A stretch of 14,291 nucleotides of DNA from Abditibacteriales bacterium (GCA_025055355.1 JANWYM010000034.1:1722-16012); one strand, 5' to 3'. Counted from the stretch's first letter, positions 1 through 6,598 are shown. A program made the numbers and translations. Notes: generated from the sequence alone by a model not told the origin.

Positions 1-102
1 ATCAAAAACTCCCCCCACCCTTCACCGTGTTCGTTTCATTCTCTCCCACGTCCACACGTCCGCTGACCGCCGGTCGTCGGAGGCAGCCGACTAACGCCGC
101 TC

Positions 103-1278
103 TCAGGCAGCCCTCACCTGTCCTTGCCGCATGAACTCCATAAGCACCCTCGCCACTTCAGGGCGTGTGAACTCTGGCGGCGGCGCGATACCTTCGCTAA
201 GCATCTGTCGCACCTTTGTGCCGCTCAATGAAACGTGATGGTCGCTGCCGTGCGGACAGGTCTTGACGGACGCCATGTTGCCGCAGACCTTGCAGTAAAA
301 AGTGTTGTCGAAGAACAGGGGCGTGATGCCCAATTCCTCCTCCTCGAACTCGTCGAAGATGTACTGGGCGTCGTAGGGACCGTAGTAGTTGCCGACGCCG
401 GCGTGGTCGCGCCCGACGATGAAGTGCGAGCAGCCATAGTTTTTCCGCACGATGGCGTGGAAGATGGCTTCGCGCGGACCGGCGTAGCGCATGGCGGCGG
501 GCAGCACGCCCAGAAACACTTTGTCCTTGGGGTAGTAGTTTTCAATCAGCACCCGATAACATTCCATCCGCACGGCGGCGGGGATGTCGTCCTCCTTCGT
601 GTCGCCGACGAGCGGCTGAAGGAACAAGCCATCCATCGTCTCCAAGGCGGCTTTCTGAATGTATTCATGGGCGCGGTGGATGGGATTGCGCGTCTGGAAG
701 CCGACGACGCGCCGCCAGCCGCGCTCGGCGAAAATGCGCCGCGTCTGGGCGGGCGTGAAGCGATACTCCTGAAACGACTCATACTGCGGACGCTGCACCA
801 CTGAAATCTTCCCGCCCAAATGCACATCACCCCGCCGGTACAACGCCCGCACGCCCGGATGGTTCTGGTCAGTCGTGCCGTAAACCAATCGCGCCTCTCG
901 CTCGCGGTTGTAGGCGTATTTCTCCTCCAGGTGCAAAATCGCCAGCAGGTTCTCGTGCTTGTCAATCAGCGCGATGTCCTCGCCGATTTTCAGCGGCTCG
1001 GCTTCCTCCCGCGAGACCGCCAGCGTAATCGGAATCGTCCACGGCAGCCCGTTCGCCAGTCGCTTGTTGACGACCACGTTCTCGTAATCGGCGCGGCACA
1101 TGAACCCTTCGAGCGGGCTGAACGCCCCACTGGCAATCATCTCCAGGTCCGATAGTCGCCGACTCGCCAAGCAAATCGCGCGCAGGCTCTTTGCCTTTTC
1201 CTTCCACTCTTCCGCCGCAGCGGGCGACAAAGAGCGGTCAACCAGATGACCCCCATGGGGAGGGACTTCTAAACGCAT
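103..1278 (-). CDS. sat: ATP sulfurylase (sulfate adenylyltransferase), zinc-type
   Basis: Makes adenosine 5'-phosphosulfate and pyrophosphate from ATP and sulfate, the first step of sulfate activation, in the cytoplasm. The 391-residue product carries the family's nucleotide-binding motif QTRNPIHRAHE at residues 195-205 and GRDHAGVGNYYGPYDAQ at 289-305. It also has a cysteine cluster, C329, C332 and C341 followed by His residues, like the zinc site known in Thermus-type enzymes, then SGTKVRQML at 352-360. The length fits a single-domain enzyme with no APS kinase fusion. I start it at the ATG at 1278; an in-frame GTG at 1320 would add 14 residues encoded by an intergenic palindrome and is unlikely. 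No obvious Shine-Dalgarno sequence precedes the ATG. No APS kinase or reductase gene lies in the window, so assimilatory and other roles cannot be separated. Identity is very secure. Confidence 0.97.
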   Translation of the reverse strand: MRLEVPPHGGHLVDRSLSPAAAEEWKEKAKSLRAICLASRRLSDLEMIASGAFSPLEGFMCRADYENVVVNKRLANGLPWTIPITLAVSREEAEPLKIGEDIALIDKHENLLAILHLEEKYAYNREREARLVYGTTDQNHPGVRALYRRGDVHLGGKISVVQRPQYESFQEYRFTPAQTRRIFAERGWRRVVGFQTRNPIHRAHEYIQKAALETMDGLFLQPLVGDTKEDDIPAAVRMECYRVLIENYYPKDKVFLGVLPAAMRYAGPREAIFHAIVRKNYGCSHFIVGRDHAGVGNYYGPYDAQYIFDEFEEEELGITPLFFDNTFYCKVCGNMASVKTCPHGSDHHVSLSGTKVRQMLSEGIAPPPEFTRPEVARVLMEFMRQGQVRAA

Positions 1279-1291
1279 AATCGAGACAATA

Positions 1292-1354
1292 AGAGTGTGT
1301 ATAAAAACCCCTCTCCCCACCCCTCCCTCAAGGGGACGTTTTTATACACACTCT
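1292..1354. repeat. Palindrome with perfect 17-base arms upstream of sat
   Basis: The arms AGAGTGTGTATAAAAAC (1292-1308) and its exact reverse complement (1338-1354) enclose a pyrimidine-rich 29-base core (CCCTCTCCCCACCCCTCC and so on). It ends 14 bases upstream of the sat start codon. The core resembles the CCCCTCC-rich centre of the larger elements at 6447-6574 and 8536-8656, but the ends differ. Confidence 0.85.
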
Positions 1355-1368
1355 AAAAGACGATTCAA
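1341..1368 (-). promoter_or_regulatory. Predicted sigma-70-type promoter for sat
   Basis: On the minus strand, TTGAAT (1363-1368) is followed by a 16-base spacer and TATAAA (1341-1346). Transcription would begin near 1334 and give a leader of about 55 bases before the sat ATG at 1278. The -10 box lies inside the right arm of the palindrome at 1292-1354. Seen by eye only; no promoter scoring was possible. Confidence 0.5.
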
Positions 1369-1427
1369 CCCTGCCAGCATGCAAAGAGACGCCGTCATGC
1401 CTTTCTCCCTCCCTGATGGAAACGCCT

Positions 1428-1491
1428 GTCATGGCGAGCGGAGCGAAGCCATCCCCTGCGGCGGAGATGGCTGCCCCGCGCTCGCAATGAC
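1428..1491. repeat. GCGAGCGAAGCGAAGCAATC-class palindrome, copy 1
   Basis: GTCATGGCGAGCG (1428-1440) pairs with CGCTCGCAATGAC (1479-1491), matching at 12 of 13 positions, with an inner GCCAT/ATGGC stem. This belongs to a dispersed palindrome class seen in many bacterial genomes. Related copies lie at 6221-6264 and 13121-13149. Confidence 0.8.
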
Positions 1492-1643
1492 ATGAGAGCC
1501 GCTCCCACGACGCCCCGCTCCTCGTAGGAGGAGTCGGGGGAAGGAGAAGATGATGTCAGCAACGGCGTCGCTTTTGTAGAGAGCCTCCTGTTCCTACCTC
1601 CGACAGCCCCAGCGCCCTTACCCACCTCGCCTCGTAAACTACG

Positions 1644-1864
1644 TAGCGTAGGCTTCCAGCCTGCATCAGATAGCGGATAGACATCAGCGCTACACAGTTC
1701 GCGGAGAGGCTCTAAAACCGTAAATCCGATAGGAATAGTAGGATTTGAGGGTTATTATAGCGAAGCAGGGAAGGGTTTACAAGGGGGCGGGAGAAATAAT
1801 CAGGTGTTACACTGTTGCTCGGACACCCTGCCGGCGTTTTACGCAGGCTGGAAGCCTGCGCTAA
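1644..1864. repeat. Inverted pair of AGGCTTCCAGCCTGC repeats
   Basis: TAGCGTAGGCTTCCAGCCTG (from 1644) recurs as a reverse complement ending at 1864, with 15 consecutive identical bases (1650-1664 against 1843-1857). Each copy is itself partly self-complementary (AGGCTTCC/GGAAGCCT type). The roughly 180 bases between them contain no gene. Confidence 0.75.
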
Positions 1865-1950
1865 CCGGTTCGCGGCTGGGCTCTTAAGCGGGGGACAATT
1901 CGGCAACTTGTCTTACGGAACAGGTTGCCGACGTGTCTTGTGAGGTTATC

Positions 1951-3141
1951 ATGTCTCAACTCAACATGGCACTCATCGGCGCAGGGCGACGCGGGGCAGG
2001 GGCGCACGCACCGGTGATTGCGAAACTGAAGGACGTCTTCAACTTTGTCGCCGTGTGTGATATGGACGAGGCGACGGCGAAGTCGGTTGCCGAACGATAC
2101 GGCGCACGGGCTTATATGAGCGTGCGCGATTTACTGAAGAGCGAGGAAATTGACGTCGCCGACGTCGTCGTGCCTGGCGACGCGCATCATGCGATCTCGT
2201 GGTTTCTGTCGGAGAACGGCGTGCATCACCTCGTCGAGACGCCGATCGCCGCCACCCTGCCGCTGGCGGACCTGATGATTGAAACCGCCCAGAAAAACCG
2301 CGTGAAGTTGGAGGTCGCGGAGAACTACTACCGCGCGCCGATGGAGCAGTTCAAGTCGCAGGTCCTCGCAGCGGGCGTCATCGGTAAGGTCAGCCGTCTC
2401 TACCGCATTTTCCACGAGGGCGGCTATCACGGCATGAGCCTTCTGCGCATCCGTGCTGGCGGGCATCCGACCTCGGTGCTGGGCATCGCCCACACGAGCG
2501 AGGTGACGCCCCTCACCGACCGCATGAAGCGGCATCACACCCAGGAACACTGGACGCTGGGCGTCGTGGACTTCGACAACGGTGTGCTGGCGACGATGAT
2601 TTATTCCAACGTCATTCATGCGCGCTCGTTGGGGCGCGGCGTGGGCGGCGTGTCGCAAATTGACGGCACAGCGGGCACCGTTGTCGGCGACGACTTCTAT
2701 CTTGTCCCGCCCGGCGAGTTGCAAACCGGCGCGGTCGCCCAAGCCTACACGCCGCAGCGCGTCAGGTTTGAGCAGGACGGTGTTCAGGTGCTGGACCGCA
2801 TCGAGATGCAGACCCCCGACGGTCAGTTTGTCTGGAACAATCCCTTCAAAAGATACGCGCTCACTGAAGGACAAATCGCTATCGCCGATGAACTGATGAG
2901 CCTCGCCCGCGCCGTGTGCGAAGACCGCGAACCCGACTACGGCGCCGCTGCCGGACGCCTCGACCAAGAGATGAATCTGGGCATGCACGAATCCGCGACG
3001 GTCAACCGGCAAGTCGTCACGTTCCCGCTCCAATCGCCGACCACCTACGAGCGGCAGATTCACGAGTCATTCCAGCAGAAATACGGCTGCGATGCGAGAG
3101 ACGTGGAGCGGCTGGTGGATGTATTTTTTCCGCGACTTTAG
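1951..3141 (+). CDS. Gfo/Idh/MocA-family oxidoreductase-like protein with altered EKP motif
   Basis: Related to NAD(P)-dependent dehydrogenases acting on sugars, inositols and similar polyols; substrate unknown. The 396-residue protein begins with a Rossmann-type nucleotide-binding segment (MALIGAGRRGAGAHAP, G10-x-G12-x-x-G15) and a following VAVCDMD strand. The motif that is normally EKP, whose lysine is catalytic, reads ETP here (E96-T97-P98 in HLVETPIAATL). The segment ENYYRAPMEQFKSQVLAAGVIGKV then matches the family's second domain. The chosen ATG at 1951 has GAGG six bases upstream; an in-frame GTG at 1933 adds six residues but lacks that signal. It heads a run of four plus-strand genes. 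The fold is secure; the missing lysine means catalysis is uncertain. Confidence 0.9.
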   Translation: MSQLNMALIGAGRRGAGAHAPVIAKLKDVFNFVAVCDMDEATAKSVAERYGARAYMSVRDLLKSEEIDVADVVVPGDAHHAISWFLSENGVHHLVETPIAATLPLADLMIETAQKNRVKLEVAENYYRAPMEQFKSQVLAAGVIGKVSRLYRIFHEGGYHGMSLLRIRAGGHPTSVLGIAHTSEVTPLTDRMKRHHTQEHWTLGVVDFDNGVLATMIYSNVIHARSLGRGVGGVSQIDGTAGTVVGDDFYLVPPGELQTGAVAQAYTPQRVRFEQDGVQVLDRIEMQTPDGQFVWNNPFKRYALTEGQIAIADELMSLARAVCEDREPDYGAAAGRLDQEMNLGMHESATVNRQVVTFPLQSPTTYERQIHESFQQKYGCDARDVERLVDVFFPRL

Positions 3142-3144
3142 GCA

Positions 3145-3231
3145 TCTGCCAACGGGTGAAACGTGCCAACGGATACGGCATTTTTCAAATCTCGCGTCGT
3201 TATCCGTTGACACGTTTCATCCGTTGGCGGA
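3145..3231. repeat. 31-base near-perfect hairpin between the Gfo/Idh and YkgJ-like genes
   Basis: The left arm 3145-3175 (TCTGCCAACGGGTGAAACGT and onward) pairs with 3201-3231, with 28 Watson-Crick pairs, two G-U pairs and one mismatch around a 25-base loop. Internally each arm repeats the word CCAACGG. It starts three bases after the upstream stop codon and ends eight bases before the downstream ATG, so it fills the whole spacer. It has no T-run and is therefore not a classical terminator. Confidence 0.9.
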
Positions 3232-3239
3232 CAACGTTG

Positions 3240-4484
3240 ATGCGCCTCTCCGTGCTGCCCACTTATCAAAACTTCACCTGCCACTCCTGCACGCACTGCT
3301 GCCGCACCTATATCGTGACGGTGACGGACGAGGAGCGCGCGCGGCTGCTGCGGCAGGGGTGGGCGGAGAAACTGAACCTGCCTGCCGACAAACTGTTTCA
3401 GCGAGTTGACGTCGGCGGCGGGCGCGAAAAGTGGCGGCTGGGACACGACGCGTCGGGCGCGTGCGTGTTTCTGGCGGAGGACGGGCTGTGCCGCATTCAT
3501 GCGGAGTTCGGGGAGAACGCCAAGCCGATAGAGTGTCAGATTTATCCGTTTACGTTCGTGCAGACGGGCAACCGCGTGCGGGTGAACCTGCGGTTCGCGT
3601 GTCCCTCGGTGGCGGGTAACCGCGGCAAGCCCATCAGCGAACAACAACGGGCGTTGGAGCGGCTGGCGCATCGTTTTCTTGCCGATGCCGGGAAGCCGTC
3701 ACCGCCCGTGTTGCAACGCGGCATCACGTTGACGTGGGAGCAAACCGACGCGATTGCGCAGGCGTTCATCGCCGCCATCACCGATGAATCGCTGGACCTC
3801 ACCGCGCGGATGTTGTGCGCCAGCCAACTCCTGGAAGTCCTGCGGCATTTGCCCGCCGCCGACCGGGTGAAGGACTTGAATCGCTACCGCGAGCGGCTCG
3901 CCGAAGGCATCAAAGCCGAAGGTTATCCTCGTGTTCAACCCAAGCACGGCACGCGGGTTATGTTCCGTCAACTGGTGGGGATTTACGCGAAGAAAGAAGG
4001 CAGCGCAAGCGGCTGGCACAACTTCATCACCGCGCTCAGTTTCATTGCCGGCAAAGGTGAACTGCCCCAACTGCAGCCGCACCTACCCAAGGCGCGATTT
4101 GAAGATTTGGAGCGTCCCATCGGCTCGCTCGACGACGAGAGCTTTGAACTGCTCACGCGCTTTTACCGCGTCAAACTCTCCTCGCTCGCCTTCTGCGGCG
4201 ACGCGCATTTTGGCTACACGGTCATCGAGGGTTTGGGCGCGCTGCTGTTGACGTATCCGCTGATTCTCTACTTCGCCCGCTGGTTCGCACAGGAGCGCGA
4301 GACGCCCGCCGAGCGCAGGGTCGGCGGAAGCCTCACCCTCCCGGCTGTCTCTCAAGCCGTGCAACTGATAGACACGGCTTACGGCTACCGCCGCGCGCTG
4401 GCGCTGCGGGCGCAGCGAAAACGCATCGAGTTGCTGACACAAGAGGGCGCATTGAGCCGTCTAATCGCATGGTACGGTTTGTGA
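3240..4484 (+). CDS. YkgJ/FliB-like cysteine-cluster protein
   Basis: A cytoplasmic protein of 414 residues with the metal-binding CxxCxxCC signature at its N-terminus (C14, C17, C20, C21 in FTCHSCTHCCRTYIV). Matching downstream ligands are C75, C84 and H87 (ACVFLAEDGLCRIH), KPIECQIYPF at 95-104 and RFACPSVA around C121. This pattern defines the YkgJ/UPF0153 family, thought to bind iron-sulfur or zinc; flagellin lysine N-methylase FliB belongs to the same group. The remaining roughly 290 residues are predicted helical, with a hydrophobic stretch near 327-349 (EGLGALLLTYPLILYF), so it is much longer than the minimal domain and closer to FliB length. No flagellar genes are nearby. The start ATG at 3240 sits just before the cysteine motif; no strong Shine-Dalgarno is visible. 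The open frame continues upstream to 2916, but only through the neighbouring gene and the hairpin. Role unknown. Confidence 0.85.
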   Translation: MRLSVLPTYQNFTCHSCTHCCRTYIVTVTDEERARLLRQGWAEKLNLPADKLFQRVDVGGGREKWRLGHDASGACVFLAEDGLCRIHAEFGENAKPIECQIYPFTFVQTGNRVRVNLRFACPSVAGNRGKPISEQQRALERLAHRFLADAGKPSPPVLQRGITLTWEQTDAIAQAFIAAITDESLDLTARMLCASQLLEVLRHLPAADRVKDLNRYRERLAEGIKAEGYPRVQPKHGTRVMFRQLVGIYAKKEGSASGWHNFITALSFIAGKGELPQLQPHLPKARFEDLERPIGSLDDESFELLTRFYRVKLSSLAFCGDAHFGYTVIEGLGALLLTYPLILYFARWFAQERETPAERRVGGSLTLPAVSQAVQLIDTAYGYRRALALRAQRKRIELLTQEGALSRLIAWYGL

Positions 4485-4487
4485 TGC

Positions 4488-4550
4488 CACGCAAAGACGC
4501 AAAGGACATAAGCAGTTCACTTGGCGCTCTTCGCGTCTTTGCGTGAACTG
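4488..4550. repeat. CACGCAAAGACGC hairpin with a competing stem
   Basis: CACGCAAAGACGCAAAG (4488-4504) pairs with CTTCGCGTCTTTGCGTG (4529-4545), one mismatch in 17. Separately, CAGTTCAC (4513-4520) is the exact complement of GTGAACTG (4543-4550), which overlaps the first right arm, so the two stems exclude each other. It begins three bases after the YkgJ-like stop and lies about 20 bases before the PhyH start. Confidence 0.8.
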
Positions 4551-4570
4551 TTTGTGGGGAGAGTGGTTGG

Positions 4571-5344
4571 ATGTTGACTCCAGGACAACTGGAACAGTTT
4601 CGAGAAGAAGGTTACGTGGTGTTAGGTCAAATCGTATCGGATGAAGAAATCGAAGCCCTGCGGCAGCGGGCGGATGACATCGTGATGGGGCGGGTGCGGC
4701 ATGAGGGGATGTGGTTTCAATTGGACGCGGGCGGGATGGAATACAAACTCCTGCCCGGCGGCGAGTTCCAAGGGGCATCGCAGGAATACCGCAAAATTGA
4801 GGGCTGGGAGCGCGACCCGTTGTTCCTACGTTACATGCAGCACCCTGTGTTCCGTGCCTGGACGCGTGCCCTGATTGGCGAGAACGTCTCCATCTTCCGC
4901 GCCATGTTCATGAACAAGCCCGCTCACAAAGGCACAGTGCTGCCCTATCATCAAGACGGCGGGACGCAGTGGAAGTTGACCAGTTGCGATGGCGACAAGT
5001 TCCTGACCGTCTGGACGGCATTGGACGACGCCACCCGCGAGAACGGTTGCGTGCAACTCATCCCCGGCAGCCACAAGTTGGGGTTGCTCTCCGAGCGCGG
5101 ACACACTATCACCGAAGAGCAAGAGCGGCTCTACTGCCCCGAAGAGAAGTCGCGCTACATTGAACTCAAAGCCGGCGAGGTGTTCGTCATGCACAACTTC
5201 GTGCTCCATCGCTCTGGCGTCAACCCCACCGATAAACCCCGTCGCGGGTTCAGCGTATGCTACATGGACGCGGCAATTCGGCGGGTGGATGACCCCGACC
5301 ATCGCTTTCCCGTCATCTTCGGCGAGGGGGCGTTGACCGCGTGA
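4571..5344 (+). CDS. Phytanoyl-CoA dioxygenase (PhyH)-family Fe(II)/2-oxoglutarate oxygenase
   Basis: Predicted to hydroxylate a small molecule using Fe(II), O2 and 2-oxoglutarate in the cytoplasm; the substrate cannot be read from the sequence. The 257-residue protein has the iron ligands in order: H127-x-D129 in LPYHQDGGTQWK and the distal H213 in FVLHRSGVNP. R224/R225 in KPRRGFSVCY is the likely 2-oxoglutarate anchor. The N-terminus (LEQFREEGYVVLGQIVSDEEIEALR) and the segment ENGCVQLIPGSHK at 157-169 are typical of PhyH proteins. Length is normal. The ATG at 4571 follows a GGGGAGAG-type ribosome site. It is the third gene of the plus-strand run and follows a hairpin spacer. PhyH proteins are common beside Gfo/Idh genes in sugar-degrading bacteria, but a shared pathway is only a guess. 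Confidence 0.92.
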   Translation: MLTPGQLEQFREEGYVVLGQIVSDEEIEALRQRADDIVMGRVRHEGMWFQLDAGGMEYKLLPGGEFQGASQEYRKIEGWERDPLFLRYMQHPVFRAWTRALIGENVSIFRAMFMNKPAHKGTVLPYHQDGGTQWKLTSCDGDKFLTVWTALDDATRENGCVQLIPGSHKLGLLSERGHTITEEQERLYCPEEKSRYIELKAGEVFVMHNFVLHRSGVNPTDKPRRGFSVCYMDAAIRRVDDPDHRFPVIFGEGALTA

Positions 5345-5366
5345 CGGTTTCAATCTCGCCTTGACG

Positions 5367-5411
5367 CCTCCCAAGTCGCCCGTCGCGGCGCGGGCGACTT
5401 TTGGAGGGAGG
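5367..5411 (+). terminator. Terminator-like hairpin after the PhyH gene
   Basis: AAGTCGCCCG (5373-5382) pairs perfectly with CGGGCGACTT (5391-5400) around an eight-base loop, and the stem runs into TTTT (5399-5402). Flanking CCTCCC and GGGAGG could extend it. It starts 22 bases after the PhyH stop. The T-run is short, so termination may be partial. Confidence 0.5.
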
Positions 5412-5431
5412 CTCGTGTCCCGCGCGGTCTT

Positions 5432-6190
5432 ATGAAGATCGAAGCCATTCCCGCGATCGTCCTCGCGGGCGATAAGAAGGTGGACGCCCTCACGCGGCAC
5501 TGCGGCGTGACGAGCAAGGCGTTGATTCCCATCGCTGGGGAGCCGATGGTTAAGCGTGTGGTGGATGTGCTGCATCGGTGCGAGCGGGTGGATCACGTCG
5601 TCGTCATCGGGTTGGCAGCGCTGCAATCCGCGTTGAAGGGAACAGCCGTTGTGGAACCGGGCGAGACGTTGAGCGAGAACATTCAACGCGGCGACGCGGC
5701 GTTGGGCAAGCCGGAGCGCGTGCTGGTGATGACCTGTGACGTGCCGCTGATTACGGCGGAGGCGATTGACCATTTCATCGCGGAAAGTTTGCGCAGCGGC
5801 GCGGACATCACCTATCCGATTGTGACCCAGGAGGTCTGCGAGCAGCGCTTTCCGACGGGCAAGCGGACTTATGCCCGCCTGGTGGACGGCACGTTCACCG
5901 GCGGGAACATGGTCGTGCTGTCGCGCCGTTTTTTGGAGCACAGCATGTTCCTCACGGAAGCGGCGTTCGCCGGGCGCAAGTCACCGCTGAAGTTGGCGAA
6001 ACTCTTCGGGTTCGGGTTCATCCTCAAGTTTCTCCTGCACCGCCTGAGCCTCGCGGACCTCCTCGCCCGCGCCTCGCACGTCCTCCAATGCCGCGCAGCA
6101 ACCGTCGTTTCCCCCTACGCCGAGATAGCGTTCGATGTGGACAAGGTCAGCGACCTGGAGGAAGTCGAGCGGCAGATGAAAGATGGCTGA
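5432..6190 (+). CDS. MobA-like NTP transferase domain protein
   Basis: A GT-A fold nucleotidyltransferase of 252 residues, a group that joins a nucleotide to a sugar phosphate, cofactor or similar acceptor; the acceptor is unknown. The N-terminal signature reads AIVLAGDKK (8-16) where the family usually has LAGGxSxRMG, so the glycine-rich loop is altered. K29 in SKALIPIAGEPMV, the metal-binding Asp D103 in VMTCDVPLIT and GNM at 158-160 are in their expected places. FDVDKVSDL near 234-242 is the usual C-terminal FDIDTPEDL-type segment. Only the ATG at 5432 is usable, because no in-frame alternative start lies close upstream; a GGAGGGAGG tract ends about 20 bases before it. The last gene of the plus-strand run, possibly with its own transcription unit after the terminator-like hairpin. 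Confidence 0.85.
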   Translation: MKIEAIPAIVLAGDKKVDALTRHCGVTSKALIPIAGEPMVKRVVDVLHRCERVDHVVVIGLAALQSALKGTAVVEPGETLSENIQRGDAALGKPERVLVMTCDVPLITAEAIDHFIAESLRSGADITYPIVTQEVCEQRFPTGKRTYARLVDGTFTGGNMVVLSRRFLEHSMFLTEAAFAGRKSPLKLAKLFGFGFILKFLLHRLSLADLLARASHVLQCRAATVVSPYAEIAFDVDKVSDLEEVERQMKDG

Positions 6191-6220
6191 CGGTCAAAGA
6201 GACCTCTCACCTGTGCGCCT

Positions 6221-6264
6221 GTCATGGCGAGCGGAGCGAAGCAATCCCCTCCGCTCGCCATGAC
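6221..6264. repeat. GCGAGCGAAGCGAAGCAATC-class palindrome, copy 2
   Basis: GTCATGGCGAGCGGAG (6221-6236) and CTCCGCTCGCCATGAC (6249-6264) form a perfect 16-base stem with a 12-base loop, CGAAGCAATCCC. This is the most intact of the three copies in the window. It could act as a bidirectional hairpin between convergent genes. Confidence 0.88.
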
Positions 6265-6319
6265 GTTTTCCTGCAGCGGGGAAGGAGAGAAGCGCGAAAC
6301 GCAAAAGTTTAGAAACGAG

Positions 6320-6445
6320 TAGGTCGCCATGAATCCTGTCCGGGCGAGATTCTTCACTTCGCTCAGAATGACAGTCCTGCTGCTTTGTCGTTCTGAGCGA
6401 AGCGAAGAATCTCATCGTTGAAGTGGCAAAATTTATGGCGACCTA
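6320..6445. repeat. Nested 126-base palindromic element
   Basis: The outer arms TAGGTCGCCATGAAT (6320-6334) and ATTTATGGCGACCTA (6431-6445) pair at 14 of 15 positions. Inner arms 6346-6372 (GAGATTCTTCACTTCGCTCA onward) and 6387-6413 pair at 25 of 27 positions. The inner part matches the widespread GATTCTTCGCTTCGCTCAGA repeat class. A non-coding element of this type is MITE- or REP-like; no transposase is present. Confidence 0.85.
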
Positions 6446-6446
6446 A

Positions 6447-6574
6447 CTTAGAGCCTCTCCGAAAACTTTGCTATTTCCCTTGACCAGGAGAACCACAGGG
6501 GGCTGTTGGCTGGCTCTGGACCTCCCCCGACCCCTCCTTGGGAAGGAGGGGAGAGCTTTGGGAGAGGCTCTAAG
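6447..6574. repeat. TTAGAGCCTCTCC element, copy A (downstream of the membrane-protein gene)
   Basis: The ends CTTAGAGCCTCTCC (6447-6460) and GGAGAGGCTCTAAG (6561-6574) are exact 14-base inverted repeats. Inside is a second perfect hairpin, CCCCTCCTT (6531-6539) and AAGGAGGGG (6543-6551), preceded by CCTCCCCCGA. Copy B at 8536-8656 shares both ends and this core in the same orientation. It ends 24 bases from the stop codon of the neighbouring gene. Confidence 0.85.
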
Positions 6575-6598
6575 TCATCAGCCATCGTCATCCGTCAT

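Larger units (their letters stand above)
1355..1950. other. Repeat-rich intergenic region without a supported gene
   Basis: About 600 bases between sat and the Gfo/Idh gene. It holds a GCGAGCGGAGCGAAG palindrome (1428-1491), a stretch from 1495 to 1715 that begins with GAGAGCCGCTCC and ends with GGAGAGGCTCTAA like the ends of the 6447-6574 element, and two inverted copies of AGGCTTCCAGCCTGC (1650-1664 and 1843-1857). GTTCGCGG followed by GGCTCT occurs near 1698 and again near 1869. Open frames here, such as the 76 codons at 1395-1625 and 64 codons at 1712-1906 on the minus strand, run through repeats and resemble no protein I know. Confidence 0.7.
6191..6598. other. Repeat-filled intergenic region, no gene
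   Basis: About 400 bases between the convergent MobA-like gene and the membrane-protein gene. It consists almost entirely of three palindromes placed end to end (6221-6264, 6320-6445 and 6447-6574). The short open frames here are translations of these repeats. Confidence 0.8.

Noticed and set aside
229..240. TGAAACGTGATG, identical to 12 bases of the 9347 palindrome arm, inside sat
   Set aside because: It encodes the conserved HHVSLSG stretch near the C-terminus and has no partner arm, so chance is the simplest reading.
1395..1906. Two minus-strand open frames of 76 and 64 codons
   Set aside because: Both run through dispersed repeats, have no ribosome site, and their translations are typical of repeat readthrough.
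370..3063. Long opposite-strand open frames inside sat and the Gfo/Idh gene (for example 235-804 and 2131-3063)
   Set aside because: They are shadow frames of high-GC coding sequence with no recognisable protein features.
2916..3239. 108-residue upstream extension of the YkgJ-like protein
   Set aside because: It overlaps the Gfo/Idh gene in another frame and translates the spacer hairpin; the ATG at 3240 directly precedes the metal-binding motif.
1951..6190. The four plus-strand genes as one metabolic pathway
   Set aside because: Families are mixed, gaps are 86-98 bases with strong hairpins, and a terminator-like stem separates the last gene; shared direction alone does not support a pathway.
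6191..6598. Tandem hairpins considered as a CRISPR-like array
   Set aside because: The units differ in sequence and length, there are no regular spacers, and no cas gene is present.
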